NCBI RefSeq assembly: GCF_001571045.1
Contig: NZ_BCSV01000003.1
Coordinates: forward strand, 62,001-126,000
Source: Curtobacterium ammoniigenes NBRC 101786
GTDB taxonomy: Bacteria; Actinomycetota; Actinomycetes; Actinomycetales; Microbacteriaceae
Direction: 5' to 3'
Length of the DNA stretch: 64,000 nt
Under the pieces are notes generated by a model, which had not been told where the DNA came from, did not search any database, and saw only the letters and a program-made list of their open reading frames with translations. Position numbers and translations under genes: made by a program. Below are positions 1 to 8,504 of the stretch, piece after piece (position 1 is the first letter of the stretch; the number at the start of each line of letters is the position of its first letter).

Positions 1-527
1 CCGCGCAGGCCGCCGGGAAGGATGCAGCAGCGGCCGGCGCGGGCGTCGACACGGTCCTCCAGGCCGCGGGCGACGCCTGGTCGGAGGAGGCCGGGGGAAC
101 GTCCGGTGCGCTCTGGGGAGCCGGCATCAGCGCAGCTGGGCGAGCGCTCGGCGACAAGGAGTCGTACGACGGCTCCGACGCGGTTCGTGCCGTCGCCGCA
201 TTCCGCGACGACATCCTGCACCTTGGCAAGGCCGAGATCGGGGACAAGACCCTCGTCGACGCACTCATCCCATACGCCGACGCGCTTGCGACCGCGATGG
301 AGGGCGATTCGTCGACGGAGCGTCTGCTGGACGCCACACAGGCTGCAGCGGACCGGGCCGAGACCGCCGCGCAGGCGACCAGCGACCTCCGACCGAAGAA
401 GGGTCGAGCCCGCCCACTCGCTGAACGCAGCGTCGGCCACCCCGACCCCGGGGCGATCTCCTTCGCCCTTATCGCCGCGACGATTGCGCGGCAGATCCGA
501 ACCGAACGAACGGGAGACAACTCATGA
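1..527 (+). CDS. Dihydroxyacetone-kinase family protein, C-terminal (DhaL/DAK2) part; 5' end outside window
   Basis: This is the tail of an ATP-dependent ketose kinase whose start lies before the window. About 174 residues are visible. They carry the DAK2 signatures GGTSGALWG and, near the end, AERSVGHPDPGA, which form the ATP-binding helical barrel of the DhaL domain. The GTSGALWG form is typical of single-chain DhaK-DhaL kinases, a family that includes dihydroxyacetone and D- or L-erythrulose kinases. The stop codon overlaps the next start (ATGA), so it belongs to the operon that follows. The neighbours suggest a four-carbon ketose as substrate rather than dihydroxyacetone, but that is inference. 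A separate PTS-type DhaKLM system occurs at 46209-48646. Confidence 0.85.
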   Translation, partial: AQAAGKDAAAAGAGVDTVLQAAGDAWSEEAGGTSGALWGAGISAAGRALGDKESYDGSDAVRAVAAFRDDILHLGKAEIGDKTLVDALIPYADALATAMEGDSSTERLLDATQAAADRAETAAQATSDLRPKKGRARPLAERSVGHPDPGAISFALIAATIARQIRTERTGDNS

Positions 528-1492
528 GCCGCAGCGTCGCGATCGTCGGATCGGGATACATGGGCGGGGGCATCGCGCAGGTCCTCGCTCTTGCCGGAGC
601 GGACGTCGCACTCGCCGACGCCTCGCCGCACATCGCGCGTGAGAACTACGAACGGCTCCTGCGCGAAGGCGCGGATTTCGTCCGAGACGGACTGTTCCCG
701 GACGACGCGGTCGAGACGTTGACACGGAATCTCCACGCCGCAGAGAGCATCGAGGAGGCGGTCGCCAACGCCGACTTCATCGAGGAGGCCGTGCCAGAGA
801 TCCCCGACCTCAAGCGCTCGGTGCTCGAGCGCATCAGCGCGGCTGCTCGGCCGGACGCGCTCATCGGCAGCAACACCTCCACGATCTCGATCGGCCAGCT
901 CGCCGTCGCCGTGCAGAACCCGGAGCGGTTCCTCGGCGTCCACTTCTCCAACCCGGCGCCGTTCATTCCCGGCGTCGAGCTCATCCCGCACGCCGGCACC
1001 GCGGCAGCATCGGTCCAGCTCGCCCGGGAGATCGTCGCCGAGACCGGCAAGCAGACCGCCACCGTCAAGGATGTGACCGGCTTCGTGCTGAACCGGCTCC
1101 AGTACGCGCTGTTCCACGAGGCAGCGCAGGTCGTCGAAGACGGCATCGCGTCGGCCGAGGACGTCGACACGCTCGTCCGCACGACCTTCGGCTTCCGGCT
1201 CCCGTTCTTCGGGCCGTTCGCGATTGCCGACATGGCCGGGCTCGACGTGTACGCGTTCTGCTATGGCACCCTGCAGGAGGAGTTCCCGGAGCGGTTCTCG
1301 ACGCCGCCGATCCTGCAGCAGATGGTCGACTCGGGCCGTCTCGGAACGAAGAGCGGAGGCGGGTTCCTCGACGTGCCCGCAGAGCGGATCCCGGAGCTCG
1401 TCGCCTACCGGAACAAGGCGTACGTGCTCATGCAGCGACTTATCGAGGATCTCGGCCCGGCGCCGCTCGGCGAGAACAGGAGCGACGCATGA
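524..1492 (+). CDS. 3-hydroxyacyl-CoA dehydrogenase family oxidoreductase, probably acting on a sugar acid
   Basis: A 322-residue NAD-dependent dehydrogenase. The N-terminal Rossmann fold shows GSGYMGGGIAQ at about residues 9-19. SNTSTISI and HFSNPAPF follow in the middle, and the C-terminal 3HCDH helical domain begins near VTGFVLNRLQ. Length matches single-domain members such as 3-hydroxybutyryl-CoA dehydrogenase and the lambda-crystallin/L-gulonate 3-dehydrogenase group. It overlaps both neighbours by ATGA, in an operon with a ketose kinase and a DUF1537 sugar-acid kinase and no acyl-CoA genes. I therefore infer oxidation of a hydroxyl of a four-carbon acid rather than fatty-acid metabolism. 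The family call is firm; the substrate is not. Confidence 0.85.
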   Translation: MSRSVAIVGSGYMGGGIAQVLALAGADVALADASPHIARENYERLLREGADFVRDGLFPDDAVETLTRNLHAAESIEEAVANADFIEEAVPEIPDLKRSVLERISAAARPDALIGSNTSTISIGQLAVAVQNPERFLGVHFSNPAPFIPGVELIPHAGTAAASVQLAREIVAETGKQTATVKDVTGFVLNRLQYALFHEAAQVVEDGIASAEDVDTLVRTTFGFRLPFFGPFAIADMAGLDVYAFCYGTLQEEFPERFSTPPILQQMVDSGRLGTKSGGGFLDVPAERIPELVAYRNKAYVLMQRLIEDLGPAPLGENRSDA

Positions 1493-2250
1493 CATTCCCC
1501 GACGAACGCACCGTCATCGTGACCGGCGCCGGATCGCCCCGGGGCATCGGGCGTGTCACCGCGCATCGGCTGGCCGCGGCCGGCTGGTCGGTCGGCGTCC
1601 TCGACCTCGACGGCGCCGCGGCAGAAGCCGTGGCCGCTGAGCTGCGCGACACCGGCGCGGCAGCGGTCGGACTCGCCGCAGACGCATCCGACCCTGCTCC
1701 GGTCGACGCCGCGATCACCGAGGTCGAGCGCACACTGCCGCCGATCGTCGGCCTGGTCAACCTCGCGGGGATCAGCTCGCCGAAGCCGTTCCTCGAGGAG
1801 ACCGTCGAAGGCTGGGATCGGATCATGGCCGTCAATCTCCGGAGCGTCTTCGTGATGGCGCAACGGGTCGTCCCCGGCATGATCGAGCGGCGGCTCGGCC
1901 GCATCGTCAGCGCGTCCTCGGTGTCGGCGCAGCGCGGGGGCGGGACCTACTCCAAGTCGGCCTACAGCGCTTCGAAGGCCGGGATCCTCGGGTTGACGCG
2001 TGCGCTCGCCCGTGAGGTCAGCGAGTTCGGCGTCACCGTGAACGCCATTGCGCCGGGCCCGATCGACACCGACATCATGGGAGGGACGCTCACCCCCGAG
2101 CGGAAGGCGGACCTCGCGCGCGACGTGCTCGTCGGACGCGTCGGCACGCAGGACGAGATCGCAGCGCTCATCGCGTTCTTGCTCGGTCCCGATGCCGGCT
2201 TCATCACGGCTGCCACGGTCGATATCAACGGCGGTCTGCAGATCTCGTGA
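1489..2250 (+). CDS. SDR family NAD(P)-dependent oxidoreductase
   Basis: A 253-residue classical short-chain dehydrogenase. The cofactor motif is TGAGSPRGIG near residue 12, an enlarged form of TGxxxGIG with two extra residues. The catalytic YSASK follows SKSA, and VNAIAPGPIDTD is the usual PG motif. The start is fixed by an ATGA overlap with the upstream gene, and its own stop overlaps the DUF1537 gene by GTGA. In this operon a tetritol or tetronate dehydrogenase role is likely, for example a polyol-to-ketose step feeding the upstream kinase. FabG-type 3-oxoacyl reductases share the fold, so specificity cannot be read from sequence alone. Confidence 0.88.
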   Translation: MTFPDERTVIVTGAGSPRGIGRVTAHRLAAAGWSVGVLDLDGAAAEAVAAELRDTGAAAVGLAADASDPAPVDAAITEVERTLPPIVGLVNLAGISSPKPFLEETVEGWDRIMAVNLRSVFVMAQRVVPGMIERRLGRIVSASSVSAQRGGGTYSKSAYSASKAGILGLTRALAREVSEFGVTVNAIAPGPIDTDIMGGTLTPERKADLARDVLVGRVGTQDEIAALIAFLLGPDAGFITAATVDINGGLQIS

Positions 2251-3692
2251 CGCGCCTCCAGGGCTTACTCGACCGGCAGCCTCCGGAGCTCATCGTTCCG
2301 GAGGCGCGGTCGACGATCCGTCATGCGAACGTCGCCTCGGGCCGCCGGTTCGCGGTCCTCGACGATGATCCGACGGGATCGCAGTCGGTGCACGACGTCA
2401 GCCTCGTCACGGCCCTCGATCGGGTCGAGTACGAACGCGCGCTCGCGGAGCCGGGGTCGGTTGCGTTCATCCTCACGAACACGCGGGCGCTGGACGAGCA
2501 CGACGCGGTCGCGCGCACCACGGCGATCGGAGCGGACATCGCCGCGCTCGAGGCGAGTGGTGTCGGCCCGATCAGTGTCGTCAGCCGGAGCGACTCGACG
2601 CTTCGCGGGCACGTCATCGCCGAGGTGCGTGCGCTCGACGCGGTACGTCGACACGCGGACTCCTCCGGCTATGACGGTGTCCTGTTCGTGCCGGCCTTCT
2701 TCGACGCCGGTCGTGTGACGATCGACGATGTCCACTGGGTGGTGTCCGGCGGCGACGCGGTTCCGGCTGCTGACACCGAGTTCGCGAAGGACGCGACCTT
2801 CGGCTATCGCGCTCGGACGCTGCCAGAGTTCCTCGTCGAGCGCTCGGCTGGCTCGCTCGATCCAGCGTCGATCGTCTCGCTGTCGCTCGACGATATCCGG
2901 CGTGGAGGCCCGGATCGCGTCGCCCACGTGCTCTTGTCCGCCCCGAGCGGCAGCATCATCGTGGTGAACGCGGCCGCGCCGTCGGATCTCGAGGTGGTCA
3001 CGCTGGGTCTCCAGCGCGCAGAGCAACAGGGGCATCGCTTCCTGCATCGGTGCGGACCGTCGTTCGTGCGAGCGCTGGCCGGCATCGAGCCGACGGCGCC
3101 GCTGACGATCGAGTCGGTCGCGCCGGCGATCACGCGACCGCGGGCGCACGGGGTCGTCATCGTCGGTTCGCACGTCGGTCTGACGACACGGCAGCTCGCT
3201 GCAGCGCGTGCGCTCGGCGGACTTGCCGACGTCGAGGTCGACGCATCGGCGCTGGCGGACCGTGGCGGCGCGTCGGACGAGATTGATCGAGCGGTCGCGC
3301 GAATCGCGACGCAAATCGCCGACGCGGACGTCGTGGTGGCGACGTCGAGGGCCCTGGTCCGCGGAGATGACCCGACTTCGAGCCTTGCGATCGGGCGCAG
3401 GATCTCGGACGGGTTGGTCGCGATCACACGGGGCGTTGCCCCGCTCGAGCCTGCCTGGGTCGTGGCGAAGGGCGGGATCACGTCACACGATGTGGTGCAG
3501 CGCGGCCTCGACATCAGACGGGGTCGTGTGATCGGTCAGGTCCTGCCGGGGGCCATCTCCGTGCTGCTGCCGGAAGAGGCTCCGACGACCGTGCTCGGCA
3601 TGCCCGTCGTGATCTTCCCGGGGAATGTCGGCGGTGAAACGGCGCTGGCCGACACGCTCGCACTGCTGCGAGGTGCCGGCCAGCGAGGCTAG
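2247..3692 (+). CDS. Four-carbon acid sugar kinase family protein (DUF1537)
   Basis: A 481-residue kinase of the OtnK/LtnK/DtnK family. Family members phosphorylate 2- or 3-oxo-tetronates before decarboxylation to dihydroxyacetone phosphate. The N-terminal domain has DDDPTGSQSVHDV near residue 40 and SRSDSTLRGH near residue 114. The C-terminal nucleotide-binding domain has VAKGGITSHDV and ends with VIFPGNVGGE. The GTG start overlaps the upstream stop (GTGA). No OtnC aldolase or OtnI isomerase is present inside the window, so the rest of the route must lie upstream or elsewhere. Confidence 0.9.
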   Translation: MTRLQGLLDRQPPELIVPEARSTIRHANVASGRRFAVLDDDPTGSQSVHDVSLVTALDRVEYERALAEPGSVAFILTNTRALDEHDAVARTTAIGADIAALEASGVGPISVVSRSDSTLRGHVIAEVRALDAVRRHADSSGYDGVLFVPAFFDAGRVTIDDVHWVVSGGDAVPAADTEFAKDATFGYRARTLPEFLVERSAGSLDPASIVSLSLDDIRRGGPDRVAHVLLSAPSGSIIVVNAAAPSDLEVVTLGLQRAEQQGHRFLHRCGPSFVRALAGIEPTAPLTIESVAPAITRPRAHGVVIVGSHVGLTTRQLAAARALGGLADVEVDASALADRGGASDEIDRAVARIATQIADADVVVATSRALVRGDDPTSSLAIGRRISDGLVAITRGVAPLEPAWVVAKGGITSHDVVQRGLDIRRGRVIGQVLPGAISVLLPEEAPTTVLGMPVVIFPGNVGGETALADTLALLRGAGQRG

Positions 3693-3704
3693 GCCGGGAG
3701 CAAT

Positions 3705-3742
3705 GCCAGGCCGAACCGTGGCGTTCTGCGTGCGGCCCTGGC
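3705..3742. terminator. Imperfect hairpin between convergent genes
   Basis: GCCAGGCCG (3705-3713) pairs with CGGCCCTGGC (3733-3742) with one bulged base. It lies between the convergent ends of the DUF1537 kinase and the aldo/keto reductase and could terminate both. There is no U-run. Confidence 0.4.
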
Positions 3743-3764
3743 TTCCACGATCAGCGCGTTCGGC

Positions 3765-4595
3765 TCAGGCCGGGACGTAGTCGAACACGTCGGGGTCCGG
3801 GCCGGTGCGGTGTCCACGGTCGAGGGCCGTGATCGCGCTCATCTCCTCGTCCGACAGCTCGAAATCGAAGATCGCGAAGTTCTCCTCGACGCGGGAACGC
3901 GTCACCGACTTCGGGAACACGATGTCGCCGCGCTGAATGTGCCAGCGGAGCACGACCTGCGCCGGCGTCTTGCCGATCGCGTCGGCCACGCGCGTGATCG
4001 TCGGGTCGTCGAGCACGAGACCCTGGGCGATCGGCGACCAGGCTTCCGTCGCGATGCCGTGCTCGCGGTCGAATGCGCGCAGCTCGTCCTGCACGAGGTA
4101 CGGGTGGATCTCGATCTGGTTCACCGCGGGCACGATGGTGGTCTGCTCGTGCAGCTTGCGGAGGTGGTGCGCCTGGAAGTTGCTGACGCCGATGCTGCGC
4201 GAGAGGCCCTGGTGGTAGAGCTCTTCAAGGCTCTTCCAGGTGGGCACGAAGTCGATGACGGTCGGCAGCGGCCAGTGGATCAGGAACAGGTCCATGTACC
4301 CGCCGAGCCGGTCCGCGGACTTCTTGCCGTTCTCGATTGCCGCGTCGGGGGCGTGGAAACCGTTGTTCAGCTTCGAGGTGACGAAGATCTCCTCGCGCGG
4401 AATCCCGGACTCCGCGATCGCCTCACCGACCTCCTTCTCGTTGCCGTACATCTCGGCCGTGTCGATGTGCCGGTAGCCGATCTCGAGCGCGGTCAGCGTG
4501 GCGGCCTTCGTGTTCTCGGGCTCGATCTGGAACACTCCGAACCCGAGTTGCGGAATGGTCTTGCCGTCGTTGAGCGTGATGGTGGGGACAGTCAT
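3765..4595 (-). CDS. Aldo/keto reductase (2,5-diketo-D-gluconate reductase type)
   Basis: A 276-residue NADPH-dependent TIM-barrel reductase of the AKR5-like group. Visible family features are LGFGVFQIEP near the start, GYRHIDTAEMYGNEKEVG with the catalytic Asp and Tyr, VTSKL with the Lys, FLIHWPLP with the His, and IGVSNFQ. The C-terminal FPKSVTRSRVEEN region binds the cofactor 2'-phosphate. I chose the ATG at 4595; an in-frame TTG 12 bases upstream adds only four residues. It is convergent with the tetronate operon. The physiological carbonyl substrate is unknown. Confidence 0.9.
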   Translation of the reverse strand: MTVPTITLNDGKTIPQLGFGVFQIEPENTKAATLTALEIGYRHIDTAEMYGNEKEVGEAIAESGIPREEIFVTSKLNNGFHAPDAAIENGKKSADRLGGYMDLFLIHWPLPTVIDFVPTWKSLEELYHQGLSRSIGVSNFQAHHLRKLHEQTTIVPAVNQIEIHPYLVQDELRAFDREHGIATEAWSPIAQGLVLDDPTITRVADAIGKTPAQVVLRWHIQRGDIVFPKSVTRSRVEENFAIFDFELSDEEMSAITALDRGHRTGPDPDVFDYVPA

Positions 4596-4631
4596 GCCTC
4601 TAGTCAACCGCGCAGTTGAATGCGCTGCTCG

Positions 4632-5009
4632 CTACGGTTCGCTCTGCGGTACCTGTTCGACGAGGGCCACGAGATTGCCTTCACTGTCGCGGATGAACGC
4701 CTGCCACTCGTCGGAGTTCGCGGGCCCGAGCCGGTCGTCCTCATGCGAGAAGATGACGGAGGGTTCGTTCTCGATCGCCACCCCGGACGCCTGTAGCTCC
4801 TCGATCCGAAGGTGGATGCCCGTCACCCGGAGATAGATGAGCGCGGATGGGGCCGCCCGGTCGAGGAGCAGCCGCGTCCCGTCGAGCTCGAAGAAGAGCA
4901 GGCCGGGTGGGTCGAAGCGGGCCGCCGCTGGCGCGCCGAGCAGCTCTGTGTAGAACGCCTCGGCCCGATCGAGATCATCGGCGTGCTGTGCGATCTGGGT
5001 CAGATGCAT
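4632..5009 (-). CDS. VOC (glyoxalase/bleomycin-resistance) family protein
   Basis: A 125-residue single vicinal-oxygen-chelate domain. The first repeat starts MHLTQIAQHADDLDRAEAFY and runs through GLLFFELDGTRLLL. The second contains the RDSEGNLVALVEQVP ending typical of glyoxalase-like proteins. The likely metal ligands are His9, the Glu of FFELDG and the Glu of RDSEGN. The reading frame stays open about 330 bases upstream, but that part lies antisense to gap. The ATG at 5009 gives the normal domain length and is preceded by a weak GTGAGG. It follows gap by 34 bases. Substrate unknown. Confidence 0.85.
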   Translation of the reverse strand: MHLTQIAQHADDLDRAEAFYTELLGAPAAARFDPPGLLFFELDGTRLLLDRAAPSALIYLRVTGIHLRIEELQASGVAIENEPSVIFSHEDDRLGPANSDEWQAFIRDSEGNLVALVEQVPQSEP

Positions 5010-5043
5010 TGGAGCCTCACATCCGTCTGCCGCTGACGCGCTG

Positions 5044-6528
5044 TCAGCTGCGCACAGCCTCCCATTCCGCGCGCCGGATGTCTGCAGCGACGTTCGGGAA
5101 CGACGGAAGCGTGCCTCCTGCCATCGATTCGAGGACGCGAACGACCTGACGGCTGTACCCGTATTCGTTGTCGTACCAGACGTAGACGACGCACCGCTCC
5201 GATCCGTCGGCAATGGTTGCGAGTCCGTCGACCACCCCGGCTTTTCGGGCGCCGAGGAAATCGCTCGAGACGATCTCCGGCGAATCGACGAAGTCGATCT
5301 GCCGCTGGAGTGCGGAATGGAGGGAAATGTCTCGCAGGAACGCATTCAACGACTGCTTGTCGGTCGGCGATCGCAGCGTCAGGGTGAGGACCGCGATCGA
5401 TACGTTCGGCGTCGGGACGCGGATCGCGTTGCCGGTGAGGCGTCCCGCGAGCGGCGGGTACGCCTTTGCGACGGCTCGGGCTGCTCCCGTTTCGGCGATC
5501 ACCATGTTGAGTGCGGCCGAACGTCCGCGTCGGCCTGCACGGTGATAGTTGTCCGTGAGGTTCTGGTCGTTCGTGAACGAATGGACGGTCTCGATATGCC
5601 CATGCTCGATCCCGAAGCGGCGATCGATCGCGACGAGCACGGGCGTCGCAGCGTTGGTCGTGCATGATGCGGCCGCGATGATCTCGGCATCCCCGATCTC
5701 CGTGTCGTTGACACCGTGCACGATGTTCGGCACGTCGCCCTTCGCCGGCGCGGTGAGGAGCACGCGCGCAATGCCCTGTGCCCGCAAGTGTTCGCTGAGG
5801 CCCGCTCGGTCTCGCCGCGCGCCCGTGTTGTCGACGAGGATTGCGCGGTGAATTCCGTATTCGGTGTAGTCGACCGCGGTCGGGTCGTCCGCCGCGATCA
5901 CTCGGATCACCGTCCCGTTGGCCGTGATCGTCCCGGCGCCCTCGTCGACCGTGATCGTTCCGTCGAACCGCCCGTGCACTGAGTCGCGCCGCAACAGACT
6001 CGCCCGCTTCACCAGGTCGCCGGGACCGGTGGCGCGCACCACGATGGCTCGCACGCGAAGCCCGTACGCGCCTCCGGCCCGACTCAGCAGGATCCGAGCC
6101 ACGAGGCGACCGATGCGTCCGAATCCGTACAGCACCACATCCGTCGGCTCCGCCGAGTGACCGCCCGCATCGACAACCGGCTCGAGTTCGCGCCTGAGGT
6201 ACGTTTCGAGGTCGTCCTCGTCCTGCGCTCGGTAGCCGGCGTTCAGATCGGCGACATCCACCACGCACGGTCCGAGCCGGAGCATCGCGAGCATGTGGAG
6301 CACCGGCAGGATCTCATGCGGCGACAGCTCGCGACCGTCGATATGCCTCGCGAACCGATGGAGTTTGAGGATCTCGTTCGTCGATCGGCCGACGAGGCGC
6401 CGACCGTGCACGGTCGTGACCACGTTGTTCCGCCGATACAGGCTGTCGATGATGGGCACCATCGCGGCGGCGACCGACTCACGGTCGACCCAGTCGGCAA
6501 AGATCTGCTCGTCCTCCGCGCGGCTCAT
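5044..6528 (-). CDS. gap: Glyceraldehyde-3-phosphate dehydrogenase, long GapB-like form
   Basis: A 494-residue GAPDH. Unlike the usual 330-residue enzyme it carries about 125 extra N-terminal residues, a form known from Corynebacterium GapB, which works mainly in gluconeogenesis. The Rossmann motif VVLYGFGRIGRLVAR lies at about 132-145. The active site AASCTTNAATP places the catalytic Cys at 289, and the C-terminal DNEYGYSRQVVR is conserved. Its ATG overlaps the pckG stop (ATGA), so expression is coupled to phosphoenolpyruvate carboxykinase. That supports a gluconeogenic direction. The cofactor choice is not certain from sequence. Confidence 0.92.
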   Translation of the reverse strand: MSRAEDEQIFADWVDRESVAAAMVPIIDSLYRRNNVVTTVHGRRLVGRSTNEILKLHRFARHIDGRELSPHEILPVLHMLAMLRLGPCVVDVADLNAGYRAQDEDDLETYLRRELEPVVDAGGHSAEPTDVVLYGFGRIGRLVARILLSRAGGAYGLRVRAIVVRATGPGDLVKRASLLRRDSVHGRFDGTITVDEGAGTITANGTVIRVIAADDPTAVDYTEYGIHRAILVDNTGARRDRAGLSEHLRAQGIARVLLTAPAKGDVPNIVHGVNDTEIGDAEIIAAASCTTNAATPVLVAIDRRFGIEHGHIETVHSFTNDQNLTDNYHRAGRRGRSAALNMVIAETGAARAVAKAYPPLAGRLTGNAIRVPTPNVSIAVLTLTLRSPTDKQSLNAFLRDISLHSALQRQIDFVDSPEIVSSDFLGARKAGVVDGLATIADGSERCVVYVWYDNEYGYSRQVVRVLESMAGGTLPSFPNVAADIRRAEWEAVRS

Positions 6529-8504
6529 GCGGCCACGCCGCTCGCGACGACCGCTCGACGCCCGCTGGTCTCGGTTGCCGTGCCCGCCGAGCCGCCTTCG
6601 CGCGAGGACGCGGAATGCGACTGGGGCTCCCCGATGCGCTCGCGCAGCGCGACCAGCTGCGCACGCACGGCCGCAGGCACCGTGTCACCGAGTGACGCGA
6701 AGTACGCCGCTATCTCATCGCACTCCTCAAGCCACGCAGCGCTGTCGACCTCGAAGAGCGCATAGAGGCTCCGATTCGGCAGGTCGAGCCCGCGCACGTC
6801 GAGCGCGCCCTCCGCCGGAATCAGGCCGAGTTCGCTCTCGACGGCGCCTGCAGTGTCGCGAGCGGAAACCCGAGCCGCGATCCATGCGAGTACCCGTGCG
6901 TTGTCGCCGAACCCGGGCCAGAGGAAGCTGCCGTCCGGACCCTTCCGGAACCAGTTGACCTGGAAAATCCGCGGAGCTCGGTCGCCGAGCGCGGCGCCGA
7001 CATCGAGCCAGTGCTGCCAGTAATCGCCCATGTCGTATCCGACGAATGGCAGCATCCCGAACGGGTCGTGCCGCAACTCGCCGACCGTGCCCTCCTGCGC
7101 AGCGGTGCGCTCACTCGAGATCGTCGCGCCCATGAAGACGCCGTGCTCCCACGAGGTCGACTCGACCACGAGCGGGACGTTCGATGCGCGCCTCCCACCG
7201 AAGAGGATCGCGTCGACTGGAACGCCGTCGGCAGCGAACCAGTCGTCTGCGAGCGTGCGGCACTGCGTGAGCGGCGCGGTGAACCGCGCGTTGGGATGTG
7301 CGGCCGGGAGTCCCGAGGCCGGTGTCCAGTAATGCCCCTGCCAGTCGATGAGATGCGCCGGCGGTTCGGATTTGCCCTCCCACCAGACGTCCCCGTCTTC
7401 GGTGAGTGCGACGTTCGTGAAGATGGTGCGCTTCCGCACCAGGTCGACCGCAACCGGGTTCGTCGCCTCCGAGGTTCCGGGTGCCACTCCGAAGATGCCT
7501 GCCTCCGGGTTGATCGCCCACAGGCGGCCATCCGGCCCGGGCCGAAGCCACGCGATGTCGTCGCCGATCGTCTCCACCGACCACCCCGGAAGCGAGGGGC
7601 GGAGCATTGCGAGGTTGGTCTTGCCGCATGCGCTCGGGAAGGCGGCTGCGATATGGAAGGCACGTCCGGACGGATCCGTGAGTTTGAGGAGCAGCATGTG
7701 CTCCGCGAGCCATCCTTCGTCGCGCGCGATCGTCGACCCGATGCGCAGGGCGAAGCACTTCTTCGACAGGAGCGCGTTCCCGCCGTAGCCGGAGCCGAAC
7801 GACCAGATGGCACGCTCCTCCGGAAAGTGCGCGATGTACTTCGTTGGGTTACTCGGCCACGCGACGTCCTCGCGACGCGTGCCGTCCGCGTTGCGGAGCG
7901 GGTGTCCGACCGAGTGCACGCCGGCGACCCACGGCGTGTCGGGCCCGATCTCGCGCAGCGCCTCGGTGCCCATCCGGGTCATCGTGGCGAGCGACACGAC
8001 CACGTATGGGGAGTCTGTGATCTGCACGCCGAGCTGCGAGATCGCGCCGCCGACCGGTCCCATCGAGTAGGGCACGACGTACATGGTGCGGCCGCGCATC
8101 GATTCGGCGAAGAGCCCGTCGAGCTCGGCGTGCATCGAACCGGGTGCGCGCCAATTGTTCGTTGGGCCGGCCTGGGACTCGGTCTGGCTGCAGATGAAGG
8201 TCCGATCCTCCATGCGAGCGACGTCGTCGTCGGTCGATCGAGCGAGGAAACTGTCGGGTCGGAGGCCCGGGTCGAGTCTGATCAGCGAGCCGGCTTGGAC
8301 CATTGCCTCCGTCATGCGATGCCACTCCTCGTCGCTCCCGTCACACCAGACGATCTCGTCCGGGCGTGTGAGGAGGGCGATGCGCGCGACCCAGTCGGCG
8401 AGCGCTTGGTTCGCGATGCCGTGCTGGAACGCGCCCTGCGGCACCTCTGGGTATGGCGGCACAGGGACCGGGGTGTGCAGGTGGTCGGCGGTGCACGTTG
8501 TCAT
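6525..8504 (-). CDS. pckG: Phosphoenolpyruvate carboxykinase (GTP)
   Basis: A 659-residue enzyme converting oxaloacetate and GTP to phosphoenolpyruvate, the entry step of gluconeogenesis. Diagnostic features are the P-loop FPSACGKTNLAM with hyperreactive Cys at about 293, GDDIAWL, NPEAGIFGVAPGTS, FGGRRASNVP and the late FGDNARVL. The ATG at 8504 has GGAG eight bases upstream; a longer frame upstream is not supported. The protein ends with a roughly 45-residue Ser/Gly/Ala-rich tail beyond the usual C-terminus near residue 612. It is the first gene of a pckG-gap pair overlapping by ATGA. Confidence 0.95.
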   Translation of the reverse strand: MTTCTADHLHTPVPVPPYPEVPQGAFQHGIANQALADWVARIALLTRPDEIVWCDGSDEEWHRMTEAMVQAGSLIRLDPGLRPDSFLARSTDDDVARMEDRTFICSQTESQAGPTNNWRAPGSMHAELDGLFAESMRGRTMYVVPYSMGPVGGAISQLGVQITDSPYVVVSLATMTRMGTEALREIGPDTPWVAGVHSVGHPLRNADGTRREDVAWPSNPTKYIAHFPEERAIWSFGSGYGGNALLSKKCFALRIGSTIARDEGWLAEHMLLLKLTDPSGRAFHIAAAFPSACGKTNLAMLRPSLPGWSVETIGDDIAWLRPGPDGRLWAINPEAGIFGVAPGTSEATNPVAVDLVRKRTIFTNVALTEDGDVWWEGKSEPPAHLIDWQGHYWTPASGLPAAHPNARFTAPLTQCRTLADDWFAADGVPVDAILFGGRRASNVPLVVESTSWEHGVFMGATISSERTAAQEGTVGELRHDPFGMLPFVGYDMGDYWQHWLDVGAALGDRAPRIFQVNWFRKGPDGSFLWPGFGDNARVLAWIAARVSARDTAGAVESELGLIPAEGALDVRGLDLPNRSLYALFEVDSAAWLEECDEIAAYFASLGDTVPAAVRAQLVALRERIGEPQSHSASSREGGSAGTATETSGRRAVVASGVAA

